Shown here: positions 26,601 through 36,060 of the stretch, one piece after another
Position numbering within the stretch: the first letter of the stretch is position 1
Layout of the letters: every line of letters begins with the position of its first letter
NCBI GenBank assembly: GCA_963170055.1
Contig: CAUJGJ010000015.1
Coordinates: 124,001-188,000, forward strand
DNA: 64,000 nt
Source of the DNA: Halisarca cf. caerulea
Taxonomy: Eukaryota > Porifera > Demospongiae > Chondrillida > Halisarcidae
Reading direction: 5' to 3'
Notes under the pieces: generated by a model
Database searches by the model: none
What the model saw: only the letters and a program-made list of their open reading frames with translations
What the model was told of the DNA's origin: nothing
Translations under genes and position numbers: made by a program

Positions 26601-28268
26601 GACACACATGAAGTTTCTGAAGTGCTGTGGGCGTACTTGTGTAGTGTTTGATATGCTGGTGCTAATACCAATATTTGGCACTAGCACCACGCACATTCCC
26701 AGTGGACACACATGAAGTTTCTGAAGTGCTGTTGGCGTATTTGTGTAGTGTTTGATATGCTGGTGCTAATACCAATATTTGACACTAGCACCACGCACAT
26801 TCCCAGTGGACACACATGAAGTTTCTGAAGTGCTGTGGGCGTATTTGTGTAGTGTTGGATATGCTGGTGCTAATACCAATATTTGGCACTAGCACCACGC
26901 ACATTCCCAGTGGAAACACATGAAGTTTCTTAACTACAGTGGGCGTATTTGTGTAGTGTTGGATATGCTGGTGCTAATACCAATATTTGGCACTAGCACC
27001 ATGCACATTCCCAGTGGACACACATGAAGTTTCTGAAGTGCTGTGGGCGTATTTGTGTAGTGTTGGATATGCTGGTGCTAATACCAATATTTGGCACTAG
27101 CACCACGCACATTCCCAGTGGACACACATGAAGTTTCTGAAGTGCTGTGGGCGTATTTGTGTAGTGTTGGATATGCTGGTGCTAATACCAATATTTGGCA
27201 CTAGCACCACGCACATTCCCAGTGGACACACATGAAGTTTCTGAAGTGCTGTGGGCGTATTTTTGTAGTGTTGGATATGCTGGTGCTAATACCAATATTT
27301 AGCACTAGCACCACGCACATTTCTTGTAGACACACATGAAATTTCATAAGTACTGTGGGTGTATTCGTGTAGTGTTGGAAATGCAGGTGCTAATACCAAT
27401 ATTTGGCTCTAGCACCACGCACATTCCTAGTGGACACATATGAAGTTTTTTAAGTGCTGTGAGCATATTTGTGTACTGTATGATATGCTGGTGCTAGTGC
27501 CAATATTTGGCACTAGCACCACGCACATTCCCAGTGGACACACATAACCTTTCTGAAGTGCTGTGGGAGTATTTGTGTAGTGTTGGATATGCTGGTGCTA
27601 ATACCAATATGTGGCACTAGCACCACGCACATTCCCAGTGGACACACATGACCTTTCTGAAGTGCTGTGGGCGTATTTGTGTAGTGTTGGATATGCTGGT
27701 GCTAATACCAATATTTGGCACTAGCACCACGCACATTCCCAGTGGACACACATGAAGTTTCTTAACTACTGTGGGCGTATTTGTGTAATGTTGGATATGC
27801 TGGTGCTAATACCAATATTTGGCACTAGCACCACGCACATTCCCAGTGGACACACATGAAGTTTCTGAAGTGCTGTGGGCGTATTTGTGTAGTGTTGGAT
27901 ATGCTGGTGCTAATACCAATATTTGGCACTAGCACCACGCACATTCCCAGTGGACACACATGAAGTTTCTTGAAGTGCTGTGGGCGTTTTTGTGTAATGT
28001 TGGATATGCTGGTGCTAATACCAATATTTGGCACTAGCACTACGCACATTCCTAGTAGACACACATGAATTTTCATAAGTACTGTAAGTGTATTTGTGTA
28101 GTGTTGGATATGCTGGTGCTAATACCAATATTTAGCACTAGCACCACGCACATTTCTTGTAGACACACATGAAATTTCATAAGTACTGTAGGCGTATTCG
28201 TGTAGTGTTGGATATGCTGGTGCTAATACCAATATTTTTCTCTAGCACCAAGCACATTCCCACTGGAC
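23626..28268 (+). repeat. 104-bp satellite array, left arm (part 2, telomere-proximal)
   Basis: The array resumes in phase after the transposon; the broken monomer is completed by TAGTGTTTGATATGC. About 44 monomers. A 19-monomer period is visible: CACATTAAGTTTC at about 24007 recurs about 1976 bp later. Monomers from about 27.3 kb onward are more divergent (CATTTCTTGTAGACACAC, AAATTTCATAAG), as expected at an array edge. Two monomers (25411 and 27491 areas) carry GTGCTAGTGCC in place of GTGCTAATACC, which makes the 33-nt palindrome perfect. The last monomer is cut at CCCACTGGACA, with an identical junction on the right arm. No gene seen. Confidence 0.95.
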
Positions 28269-29139
28269 AATTTCCGACGACTGGAGAGTGCTTCCCGCAA
28301 CCAAAGGAACTCTTCCTGTTGTCTATTTTCAATTTCCCATGCCACCACATAGTTTCTTGCGTGAAAGGGAACACTGCTTGAGGTGAAAATTTTAATTTCC
28401 CACGCCAACAGATTGCTCCCCACATCAAATGGAACACTTCCTTGGTGAAAATTTCAAGTTGCCACGACTCTAGATGGCTTCCCGCTTCAAAGGGAACACT
28501 TCCTTAAATGAAAATTTCAATTTACCACGGCTCCAGATGGTTTCCCGCATCAAAAGGAACACTTCCTGTGGTGAAAATTTCTATTTCAAAGTACAGCTCG
28601 TTGCCATTTAAGTATAGCTCATTACTATACTGGTACAGCTGATTGCTGTACCAGTACAGCTCATTGCTATACCGGTACAATTATATGACTCTAAAAATGA
28701 ATACTTCCTGTGGTTAAGTTTCTATTTCAAACGCCAAACATGGCTTTAAGCGTAAAAGGGAAAACTTCCCGTGGAAACAATAACAATTTCCCACGACTCC
28801 ACATGGTTGAATGCATCAAAGGGAACACTTCCTGTGTTGAAAATTTTAAATAACTCAAAACTCCACATGGCTTCTCTCATCAAAGGCAATACTTCCTGTT
28901 GTGAAAATTGAAATTTTTACCCAAATATGGCAAATAGCATTAAAGGGAACACTTCTTGGGGTGAAAATTCAATTTCCCACGCCTCCACATAACTCTCAGG
29001 ATCAAAAGGAAAACTACCCTAACCGTGAAAATTTCCATTTCCCACAACAACACATGGGGACCCGCATAAAAAAAAAAACTATCTGTAATGAAAATTTAAA
29101 TTTCAAACTAAACAGTTTCCAGATTTCAGGCTTCCCCCA
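28269..29139 (+). repeat. Degenerate ~62-bp subtelomeric minisatellite, left arm
   Basis: Imperfect tandem units about 61-63 bp long. The recurring theme is a CTTCCCGCATCAAAGG-like segment, then GAACACTTCCTGTGGTGAAA, then ATTTCAATTTCCCACG and CTCCACATGG. Clear steps fall near 28422, 28483 and 28546. Units become more irregular and AT-rich past 28.6 kb. The right arm carries the same block (41037-41970) with one additional unit. No coding region is supported. Confidence 0.85.
28591..28690 (+). repeat. Hairpin-rich GTACAGC repeat patch, left arm
   Basis: Short repeats of GTACAGCTCATTGC type with alternating orientation. A perfect 12-bp stem, TACTGGTACAGC with GCTGTACCAGTA, surrounds a 5-nt loop at 28628-28656. 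One mismatch further out, the stem extends to about 15 bp. The right arm has the same structure with a different single mismatch (about 41518-41553). Confidence 0.7.
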
Positions 29140-30152
29140 TTAACCCTTAAACATTCCAATTCCCATTTTAAATTTTGCACGAACGTTCCAAAGCCACTTG
29201 AGTGGCTTTTGCGGTGTGAAAATAGGTTATTTTCGCCAACGGTTTTCTGCTGTTCTGTTCACTTGTAGGAAACTTCTAGCTTATCCCGAATGTAGTTTGT
29301 AGCTAGTGAGATCTTCCTACAAGTCTTGGTGTTCCATTTTCTACACAAAACTTCGTATTGGCCTCCAAACCTGTAAGTACTACGTACCTAAATTTGTAAA
29401 CTTGTATATACATACGTTATCAATCGGCTGGTAAACATTTCGTTACAAAATTCAACGCAACTACACATTTAACACTGAAAATACATTGACAGAAACAAAA
29501 ACGAAAAGTTGCAGCTAAAAGTCAAGGCATTGGTGAATGCGTCTCTTCTACTTCCTAGTCGACTGTATAATCAACTTGGATACTTTGACGCGTAAATCTC
29601 TTCAGTGCTTCAAGACGACATTGAAAGAGCACACTGAAGCTGGCAAAGGAGATTATGTCCCAGTACAAATGCAAGAAACGTAAAGGACAAATTTCCTCGG
29701 ATGGCCCACCATCTGGACGATTCTACGAGCGTCAAATCCCCCTGTAAAGCTTCCAAAACGATAATATGTCTTGTCTGAAGCTCAAAGAACGAGCGTGTGA
29801 GAATATCCTTTACCTGCAAGGAGGTAATCTCCACAATCCGGCGCTTCACTGCCCTTCTCTATACTTTGCCGTAAAGAACAATCCGCATACTAGACTATAA
29901 CTTCGCATAACTGCATATTCTAAGTAAAATAACACGTATATGCATAGGAATAATTTGTATAACAATAATCTTTACATAGAATGTTTCAGCTATAGTACAG
30001 AACGCATTACTACCAAACTATAAGAAAATGTGCCAATCAATAGTAGAAACTAGGCCTAAACTTTACATATAAAAAATCAACGAAGAAAATTGGAACTTTT
30101 GCAGTTTATGTGTGTGAGCCACTTAAATGGCTTTGGAATGTTTAACGGTTAA
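29140..30152. mobile_element. TTAA-flanked DNA element with terminal inverted repeats, left copy
   Basis: TTAA at 29140-29143 and 30149-30152 encloses 1005 bp whose ends are inverted: CCCTTAAACATTCC on the left and, read inward, CCGTTAAACATTCCAAAGCC on the right. TTAA targets and CC-starting ends are typical of piggyBac-type transposons. Just inside both ends is a palindromic box of type AGCCACTTAAGTGGCT (left about 29192, right about 30117). The left end has 33 extra bases between CATTCC and the box. The interior is AT-rich. A 79-codon frame on the minus strand (29610-29849) is shared with the other copy but resembles nothing I know, and no transposase core is visible. It is probably a non-autonomous or decayed element. 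Superfamily assignment is tentative. Confidence 0.65.
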
Positions 30153-30449
30153 AGGGAACACATCATGAGATGAAAATTGCCATTTCCCATTAAAATACAT
30201 GGTTTCCTGCACGAAAAGGAACACTTCCTGTTGTAAAAATAATTTATCACGCTTCAAGATGGCTTCTCACATCAAAGGGATTACTTCTTGGTATGAAAAT
30301 TTCAATTTCACACACCTGCACATGGACTCCTGCATCAACGGATAAACTTCTCGCGAAAATTTTACCTTCCAACATCTCCACATGGTGTCTTACATCAAAG
30401 GGAACACTTCCTGTGGTGAATATTTCAATTTTCCACGCCACCACACGTC
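30153..30449 (+). repeat. Minisatellite remainder between TTAA element and 12-bp array, left arm
   Basis: 297 bp of the same ~62-bp degenerate units (GGGAACACTTCCTGTGGTGAA at about 30400 is a clear copy). It shows that the TTAA element interrupted one minisatellite block. It ends at CCACCACACGTC, directly joined to the 12-bp array. The right-arm equivalent (39726-40022) is also 297 bp. Confidence 0.8.
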
Positions 30450-31106
30450 CCCTAACGGTAACCCTAACGGTAACCCTAACGGTAACCCTAACGGTAACCC
30501 TAACGGTAACCCTAACGGTAACCCTAACGGTAACCCTAACGGTAACCCTAACGGTAACCCTAACGGTAACCCTAACGGTAACCCTAACGGTAACCCTAAC
30601 GGTAACCCTAACGGTAACCCTAACGGTAACCCTAACGGTAACCCTAACGGTAACCCTAACGGTAACCCTAACGGTAACCCTAACGGTAACCCTAACGGTA
30701 ACCCTAACGGTAACCCTAACGGTAACCCTAACGGTAACCCTAACGGTAACCCTAACGGTAACCCTAACGGTAACCCTAACGGTAACCCTAACGGTAACCC
30801 TAACGGTAACCCTAACGGTAACCCTAACGGTAACCCTAACGGTAACCCTAACGGTAACCCTAACGGTAACCCTAACGGTAACCCTAACGGTAACCCTAAC
30901 GGTAACCCTAACGGTAACCCTAACGGTAACCCTAACGGTAACCCTAACGGTAACCCTAACGGTAACCCTAACGGTAACCCTAACGGTAACCCTAACGGTA
31001 ACCCTAACGGTAACCCTAACGGTAACCCTAACGGTAACCCTAACGGTAACCCTAACGGTAACCCTAACGGTAACCCTAACGGTAACCCTAACGGTAACCC
31101 TAACGG
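30450..31106 (+). repeat. 12-bp telomere-like array (CCCTAACGGTAA)n, left arm
   Basis: 657 bp, about 54.75 perfect units of CCCTAACGGTAA. Read on the other strand this is TTACCGTTAGGG, meaning a canonical TTAGGG alternating with TTACCG. I saw no variant unit. Each unit holds a BstEII site (GGTAACC). On the plus strand this array is C-rich while the adjoining telomeric array is G-rich, so strand polarity flips at 31106/31107. Confidence 0.97.
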
Positions 31107-31299
31107 TTAGGGTTAGGGTTAGGGTTAGGGTTAGGGGTTAGGGTTAGGGTTAGGGTTAGGGTTAGGGTTAGGGTTAGGGTTAGGGTTAGGGTTAGGGTTA
31201 GGGTTAGGGTTAGGGTTAGGGTTAGGGTTAGGGTTAGGGTTAGGGTTAGGGTTAGGGTTAGGGTTAGGGTTAGGGTTAGGGTTAGGGTTAGGGTTAGGG
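31107..31299 (+). repeat. (TTAGGG)n tract between 12-bp array and U scrap
   Basis: 193 bp of TTAGGG units with one seven-base variant TTAGGGG at 31131-31137. It is directly fused to the 12-bp array at CCCTAACGG/TTAGGG. Confidence 0.97.
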
Positions 31300-31340
31300 T
31301 TTCAGGCTTTCCCCCAAAGGCTTTAGGGTACAATATTGGT
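31300..31340 (-). repeat. 41-bp scrap of the U unit embedded in telomeric repeats
   Basis: TTTCAGGCTTTCCCCC ... GTACAATATTGGT is the exact reverse complement of the telomere-side end of both full U copies (35900-35940 and 36853-36893). It stops where U continues with ATCATTCG, and TTAGGG repeats resume at once. The last bases GGT are shared by U and by the telomeric repeat. Confidence 0.93.
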
Positions 31341-34200
31341 TAGGGTTAGGGTTAGGGTTAGGGTTAGGGTTAGGGTTAGGGTTAGGGTTAGGGTTAGGGT
31401 TAGGGTTAGGGTTAGGGTTAGGGTTAGGGTTAGGGTTAGGGTTAGGGTTAGGGTTAGGGTTAGGGTTAGGGGTTAGGGTTAGGGTTAGGGTTAGGGTTAG
31501 GGTTAGGGTTAGGGTTAGGGTTAGGGTTAGGGTTAGGGTTAGGGTTAGGGTTAGGGTTAGGGTTAGGGTTAGGGTTAGGGTTAGGGTTAGGGTTAGGGTT
31601 AGGGTTAGGGTTAGGGTTAGGGTTAGGGTTAGGGTTAGGGTTAGGGTTAGGGTTAGGGTTAGGGTTAGGGTTAGGGTTAGGGTTAGGGTTAGGGTTAGGG
31701 TTAGGGTTAGGGTTAGGGTTAGGGTTAGGGTTAGGGTTAGGGTTAGGGTTAGGGTTAGGGTTAGGGTTAGGGTTAGGGTTAGGGTTAGGGTTAGGGTTAG
31801 GGTTAGGGTTAGGGTTAGGGTTAGGGTTAGGGTTAGGGTTAGGGTTAGGGTTAGGGTTAGGGTTAGGGTTAGGGTTAGGGTTAGGGTTAGGGTTAGGGTT
31901 AGGGTTAGGGTTAGGGTTAGGGTTAGGGTTAGGGTTAGGGTTAGGGTTAGGGTTAGGGTTAGGGTTAGGGTTAGGGTTAGGGTTAGGGTTAGGGTTAGGG
32001 TTAGGGTTAGGGTTAGGGTTAGGGTTAGGGTTAGGGTTAGGGTTAGGGTTAGGGTTAGGGTTAGGGTTAGGGTTAGGGTTAGGGTTAGGGTTAGGGTTAG
32101 GGTTAGGGTTAGGGTTAGGGTTAGGGTTAGGGTTAGGGTTAGGGTTAGGGTTAGGGTTAGGGTTAGGGTTAGGGTTAGGGTTAGGGTTAGGGTTAGGGTT
32201 AGGGTTAGGGTTAGGGTTAGGGTTAGGGTTAGGGTTAGGGTTAGGGTTAGGGTTAGGGTTAGGGTTAGGGTTAGGGTTAGGGTTAGGGTTAGGGTTAGGG
32301 TTAGGGTTAGGGTTAGGGTTAGGGTTAGGGTTAGGGTTAGGGTTAGGGTTAGGGTTAGGGTTAGGGTTAGGGTTAGGGTTAGGGTTAGGGTTAGGGTTAG
32401 GGTTAGGGTTAGGGTTAGGGTTAGGGTTAGGGTTAGGGTTAGGGTTAGGGTTAGGGTTAGGGTTAGGGTTAGGGTTAGGGTTAGGGTTAGGGTTAGGGTT
32501 AGGGTTAGGGTTAGGGTTAGGGTTAGGGTTAGGGTTAGGGTTAGGGTTAGGGTTAGGGTTAGGGTTAGGGTTAGGGTTAGGGTTAGGGTTAGGGTTAGGG
32601 TTAGGGTTAGGGTTAGGGTTAGGGTTAGGGTTAGGGTTAGGGTTAGGGTTAGGGTTAGGGTTAGGGTTAGGGTTAGGGTTAGGGTTAGGGTTAGGGTTAG
32701 GGTTAGGGTTAGGGTTAGGGTTAGGGTTAGGGTTAGGGTTAGGGTTAGGGTTAGGGTTAGGGTTAGGGTTAGGGTTAGGGTTAGGGTTAGGGTTAGGGTT
32801 AGGGTTAGGGTTAGGGTTAGGGTTAGGGTTAGGGTTAGGGTTAGGGTTAGGGTTAGGGTTAGGGTTAGGGTTAGGGTTAGGGTTAGGGTTAGGGTTAGGG
32901 TTAGGGTTAGGGTTAGGGTTAGGGTTAGGGTTAGGGTTAGGGTTAGGGTTAGGGTTAGGGTTAGGGTTAGGGTTAGGGTTAGGGTTAGGGTTAGGGTTAG
33001 GGTTAGGGTTAGGGTTAGGGTTAGGGTTAGGGTTAGGGTTAGGGTTAGGGTTAGGGTTAGGGTTAGGGTTAGGGTTAGGGTTAGGGTTAGGGTTAGGGTT
33101 AGGGTTAGGGTTAGGGTTAGGGTTAGGGTTAGGGTTAGGGTTAGGGTTAGGGTTAGGGTTAGGGTTAGGGTTAGGGTTAGGGTTAGGGTTAGGGTTAGGG
33201 TTAGGGTTAGGGTTAGGGTTAGGGTTAGGGTTAGGGTTAGGGTTAGGGTTAGGGTTAGGGTTAGGGTTAGGGTTAGGGTTAGGGTTAGGGTTAGGGTTAG
33301 GGTTAGGGTTAGGGTTAGGGTTAGGGTTAGGGTTAGGGTTAGGGTTAGGGTTAGGGTTAGGGTTAGGGTTAGGGTTAGGGTTAGGGTTAGGGTTAGGGTT
33401 AGGGTTAGGGTTAGGGTTAGGGTTAGGGTTAGGGTTAGGGTTAGGGTTAGGGTTAGGGTTAGGGTTAGGGTTAGGGTTAGGGTTAGGGTTAGGGTTAGGG
33501 TTAGGGTTAGGGTTAGGGTTAGGGTTAGGGTTAGGGTTAGGGTTAGGGTTAGGGTTAGGGTTAGGGTTAGGGTTAGGGTTAGGGTTAGGGTTAGGGTTAG
33601 GGTTAGGGTTAGGGTTAGGGTTAGGGTTAGGGTTAGGGTTAGGGTTAGGGTTAGGGTTAGGGTTAGGGTTAGGGTTAGGGTTAGGGTTAGGGTTAGGGTT
33701 AGGGTTAGGGTTAGGGTTAGGGTTAGGGTTAGGGTTAGGGTTAGGGTTAGGGTTAGGGTTAGGGTTAGGGTTAGGGTTAGGGTTAGGGTTAGGGTTAGGG
33801 TTAGGGTTAGGGTTAGGGTTAGGGTTAGGGTTAGGGTTAGGGTTAGGGTTAGGGTTAGGGTTAGGGTTAGGGTTAGGGTTAGGGTTAGGGTTAGGGTTAG
33901 GGTTAGGGTTAGGGTTAGGGTTAGGGTTAGGGTTAGGGTTAGGGTTAGGGTTAGGGTTAGGGTTAGGGTTAGGGTTAGGGTTAGGGTTAGGGTTAGGGTT
34001 AGGGTTAGGGTTAGGGTTAGGGTTAGGGTTAGGGTTAGGGTTAGGGTTAGGGTTAGGGTTAGGGTTAGGGTTAGGGTTAGGGTTAGGGTTAGGGTTAGGG
34101 TTAGGGTTAGGGTTAGGGTTAGGGTTAGGGTTAGGGTTAGGGTTAGGGTTAGGGTTAGGGTTAGGGTTAGGGTTAGGGTTAGGGTTAGGGTTAGGGTTAG
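31341..34200 (+). repeat. Long (TTAGGG)n telomeric array, left arm
   Basis: 2860 bp of nearly perfect TTAGGG repeats. One TTAGGGG variant lies at 31466-31472, after which the tract is uniform to the gap. Orientation (G-strand pointing right) is that of a right-hand chromosome end. The uniformity suggests telomerase-made terminal sequence, and the true length is unknown because it runs into the gap. Confidence 0.97.
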
Positions 34201-34400
34201 NNNNNNNNNNNNNNNNNNNNNNNNNNNNNNNNNNNNNNNNNNNNNNNNNNNNNNNNNNNNNNNNNNNNNNNNNNNNNNNNNNNNNNNNNNNNNNNNNNNN
34301 NNNNNNNNNNNNNNNNNNNNNNNNNNNNNNNNNNNNNNNNNNNNNNNNNNNNNNNNNNNNNNNNNNNNNNNNNNNNNNNNNNNNNNNNNNNNNNNNNNNN
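34201..34400. other. 200-N assembly gap
   Basis: Exactly 200 N. A round number like this is a scaffolding placeholder, not a measured distance. Sequences left and right of it need not be neighbours in the genome. Confidence 0.99.
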
Positions 34401-34401
34401 T

Positions 34402-34815
34402 GGGTGGTGAAACACTTCCAAATTTCATTATTATTTCATCATTCCATTTTAAACCATACCCTAAAATGACAACCTGCCGAACTCCACTTTGGTATAAGGC
34501 CATAGTTAAAAGACGTATTGATATAAGAACTCTTCCACAAATGAAAGTGTCTGAATTCCTTGATGGGACAACTAGAGGTCCCTGTTGAGAAATAATAGCA
34601 CAAATGTTCTTTTTCATCTCATCACTAATAATGGCAAAGAAACGCCAACCCATTTCGCCTAATAGAATAAATCCATCCAATTCCTTCTCCAAATGTTTCG
34701 TGTTGCACAAATTGATGACAGCAAGATTCTTGAACAGCTTCAAAAGGTTGAGAACTGAAAGACAAAACATCACTGAGTCCAGATCAAAATCCATCTTTGG
34801 CTTGCTTAAGGCCAA
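34402..34815 (-). CDS. Partial open frame of unknown function, cut by the gap
   Basis: 138 codons open on the minus strand from ATG at 34815 to the gap, so any C-terminus is missing. The translation has a normal-looking composition: a Leu/Phe-rich N-terminal part (MFCLSVLNLLKLFKNLAVINLC), a segment LDGFILLGEMGWRFFAIISDE, and later QSGVRQVVILGYGLKWNDE. I do not recognise a family. Beyond the gap the same frame would read only telomeric Leu-Thr, which is meaningless. It may be the start of a subtelomeric gene, an exon, a fragment of a retroelement, or chance in AT-rich DNA. No promoter or splice signal was convincing. Confidence 0.25.
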
Positions 34816-35107
34816 TAGCTAAGCTCATACTAGGCTTTTCAACATTTCAATATAACAAGCAAAAAAATGTAACACTTGTGGTTCTCAAAAGATAAGAATC
34901 GTATTTATAGCTAAAGGTCCAAATTGCATGTCAAAAGAAATAGTATTTAATGGTGAGTAAAATACACTAAAAATTTTTAATTTTCGTTCCTAAACTTTTA
35001 CAAAAATGATAAAAGAAAATTTACAAAAAAATCGAAAAATGCGTAAAATGAAAAAACTTTCAACCTAACCCTGACCTTTCACAAATGACCTCTAAAATGA
35101 CCTTTGA
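34816..35107. other. AT-rich sequence left of U copy A, with telomere-like scraps
   Basis: No gene is seen. It contains CCTAACCCTGACC (about 35063), a degenerate telomeric motif, and the first TGACCT-type boxes. It is continuous with U copy A but is absent at the matching edge of copy B, where CCCTAA repeats take its place. Confidence 0.6.
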
Positions 35108-35266
35108 CCTTCCCTTATTAAAACAAGCCAAAAAAAATTTTAACTGAAATACTTGTAAAAATTTTCGTAACCCTAACCCTAATTTTTGGAAAAAATGTTC
35201 TTAGATTCTTACAAAAAGTCCAAAAATGACCTTTAAAAAAGTGACCTTTAAAATGACCTTTGACCT
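35098..35266 (-). promoter_or_regulatory. Cluster of nuclear-receptor-type half-sites with two perfect DR1 elements
   Basis: TGACCTTTGACCT, the complement of AGGTCAAAGGTCA, occurs at 35098-35110 and 35254-35266. This is a perfect direct repeat with one-base spacing, the site type used by RXR heterodimers, HNF4 and COUP-TF. Additional TGACC boxes lie between and beyond, to about 35385. Function is inferred from motif only; AT-rich repeats can generate such boxes. Confidence 0.4.
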
Positions 35267-35940
35267 TCAATAATAAAAATACACCCAATATAATATGATT
35301 GACATTTGACATGCCTATTGACCTTAGTAAAGCATAGTAAATTGATTTAAATGACCTTTACAATCTTTGACCTTAACCCTAATATACTTAAACTTTTCCT
35401 AAAAATTTCTTGGAAATAAAAATATTGTTTTCGCATGTTTAATGCATGACAAACCTGCTCGTAAACAGTATTGAGCAATCGCACTTATCTATGTCGCAAT
35501 ATACGCAAAAATGTATTATACGTATATTCACATACTATAAGAAAGAAGCCGTAACTCCGCCCACAAGTGATTTGTTAGGTCAAAAACTGGTATGTCGCAA
35601 TATCCTCGCATGGTCTATCGTATCCATATGTCGGACTTGCATAATTGCTATATTAATTAGCAGTGGTCCAGTTAAAGTGAGGATTTATGTATCTCCTATA
35701 CTGTGTATAATATGCAAACAATATATACGTCATTCTTAACGATATTCAATGCTGATTAACATACAATTAAAAAAATTCGGAAATAATAACTTTTTTTTTG
35801 AATTTTTACTTTCAAACGCCATTTTCTCGAAAATTAATTAGGGTTTACCCCCCATACATTAGGTCAGAAGTAATCATTTTTCAAGAGCTATCGAATGATA
35901 CCAATATTGTACCCTAAAGCCTTTGGGGGAAAGCCTGAAA
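35108..35940 (-). repeat. U unit, copy A (833-bp telomere-interspersed sequence)
   Basis: AT-rich 833-bp unit that ends at GGGGGAAAGCCTGAAA joined directly to CCCTAA repeats. The next U copy starts 953 bp later. It contains internal telomere-like bits (CCCTAACCCTAA at about 35171, TTAACCCTAAT at about 35382, ATTAGGGTTTACCC at about 35837) and many TGACCT boxes. A 97-codon frame (35446-35739 plus strand) is kept open in both copies, but differences are 8 amino-acid-changing and 3 silent, at the same rate as the rest of the unit, so I do not call it a gene. The strand given is the outward reading from TTAGGG. Identity is unknown: subtelomeric cassette or telomere-targeted element. Confidence 0.85.
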
Positions 35941-36060
35941 CCCTAACCCTAACCCTAACCCTAACCCTAACCCTAACCCTAACCCTAACCCTAACCCTAA
36001 CCCTAACCCTAACCCTAACCCTAACCCTAACCCTAACCCTAACCCTAACCCTAACCCTAA
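35941..36060 (-). repeat. Short telomeric spacer between U copies, 20 x CCCTAA
   Basis: Exactly 120 bp of perfect CCCTAA. It sits between two U copies in the same orientation as the long array at 36894, so the layout is U, telomeric tract, U, telomeric tract. Confidence 0.97.

Noticed and set aside
1..28268. CRISPR-like array reading of the regular repeats
   Set aside because: Repeats are contiguous 104-bp monomers with no unique spacers, in a eukaryotic subtelomere.
1..28268. Search for a CENP-B box in the satellite
   Set aside because: No match to the core TTCG....A..CGGG pattern was seen, and the position next to telomeres argues for a subtelomeric rather than a centromeric satellite.
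29610..29849. 79-codon frame identical in both TTAA elements (also 40326-40565)
   Set aside because: Short, no recognised domain, and the surrounding element is also highly similar between arms, so conservation is not evidence of selection.
30293..31141. Long frames encoding Leu-Thr-Val, Asn-Gly-Asn-Pro and Leu-Thr or Pro-Asn repeats over 30.3-39.9 kb
   Set aside because: Pure translations of the 12-bp array and of TTAGGG/CCCTAA. One of them even passes through the N gap. No protein meaning.
35446..35739. 97-codon frame conserved in both U copies (also 36399-36692)
   Set aside because: The copies differ by 8 amino-acid-changing and 3 silent substitutions, the neutral pattern, and at the same rate as the surrounding U sequence. 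No known domain.
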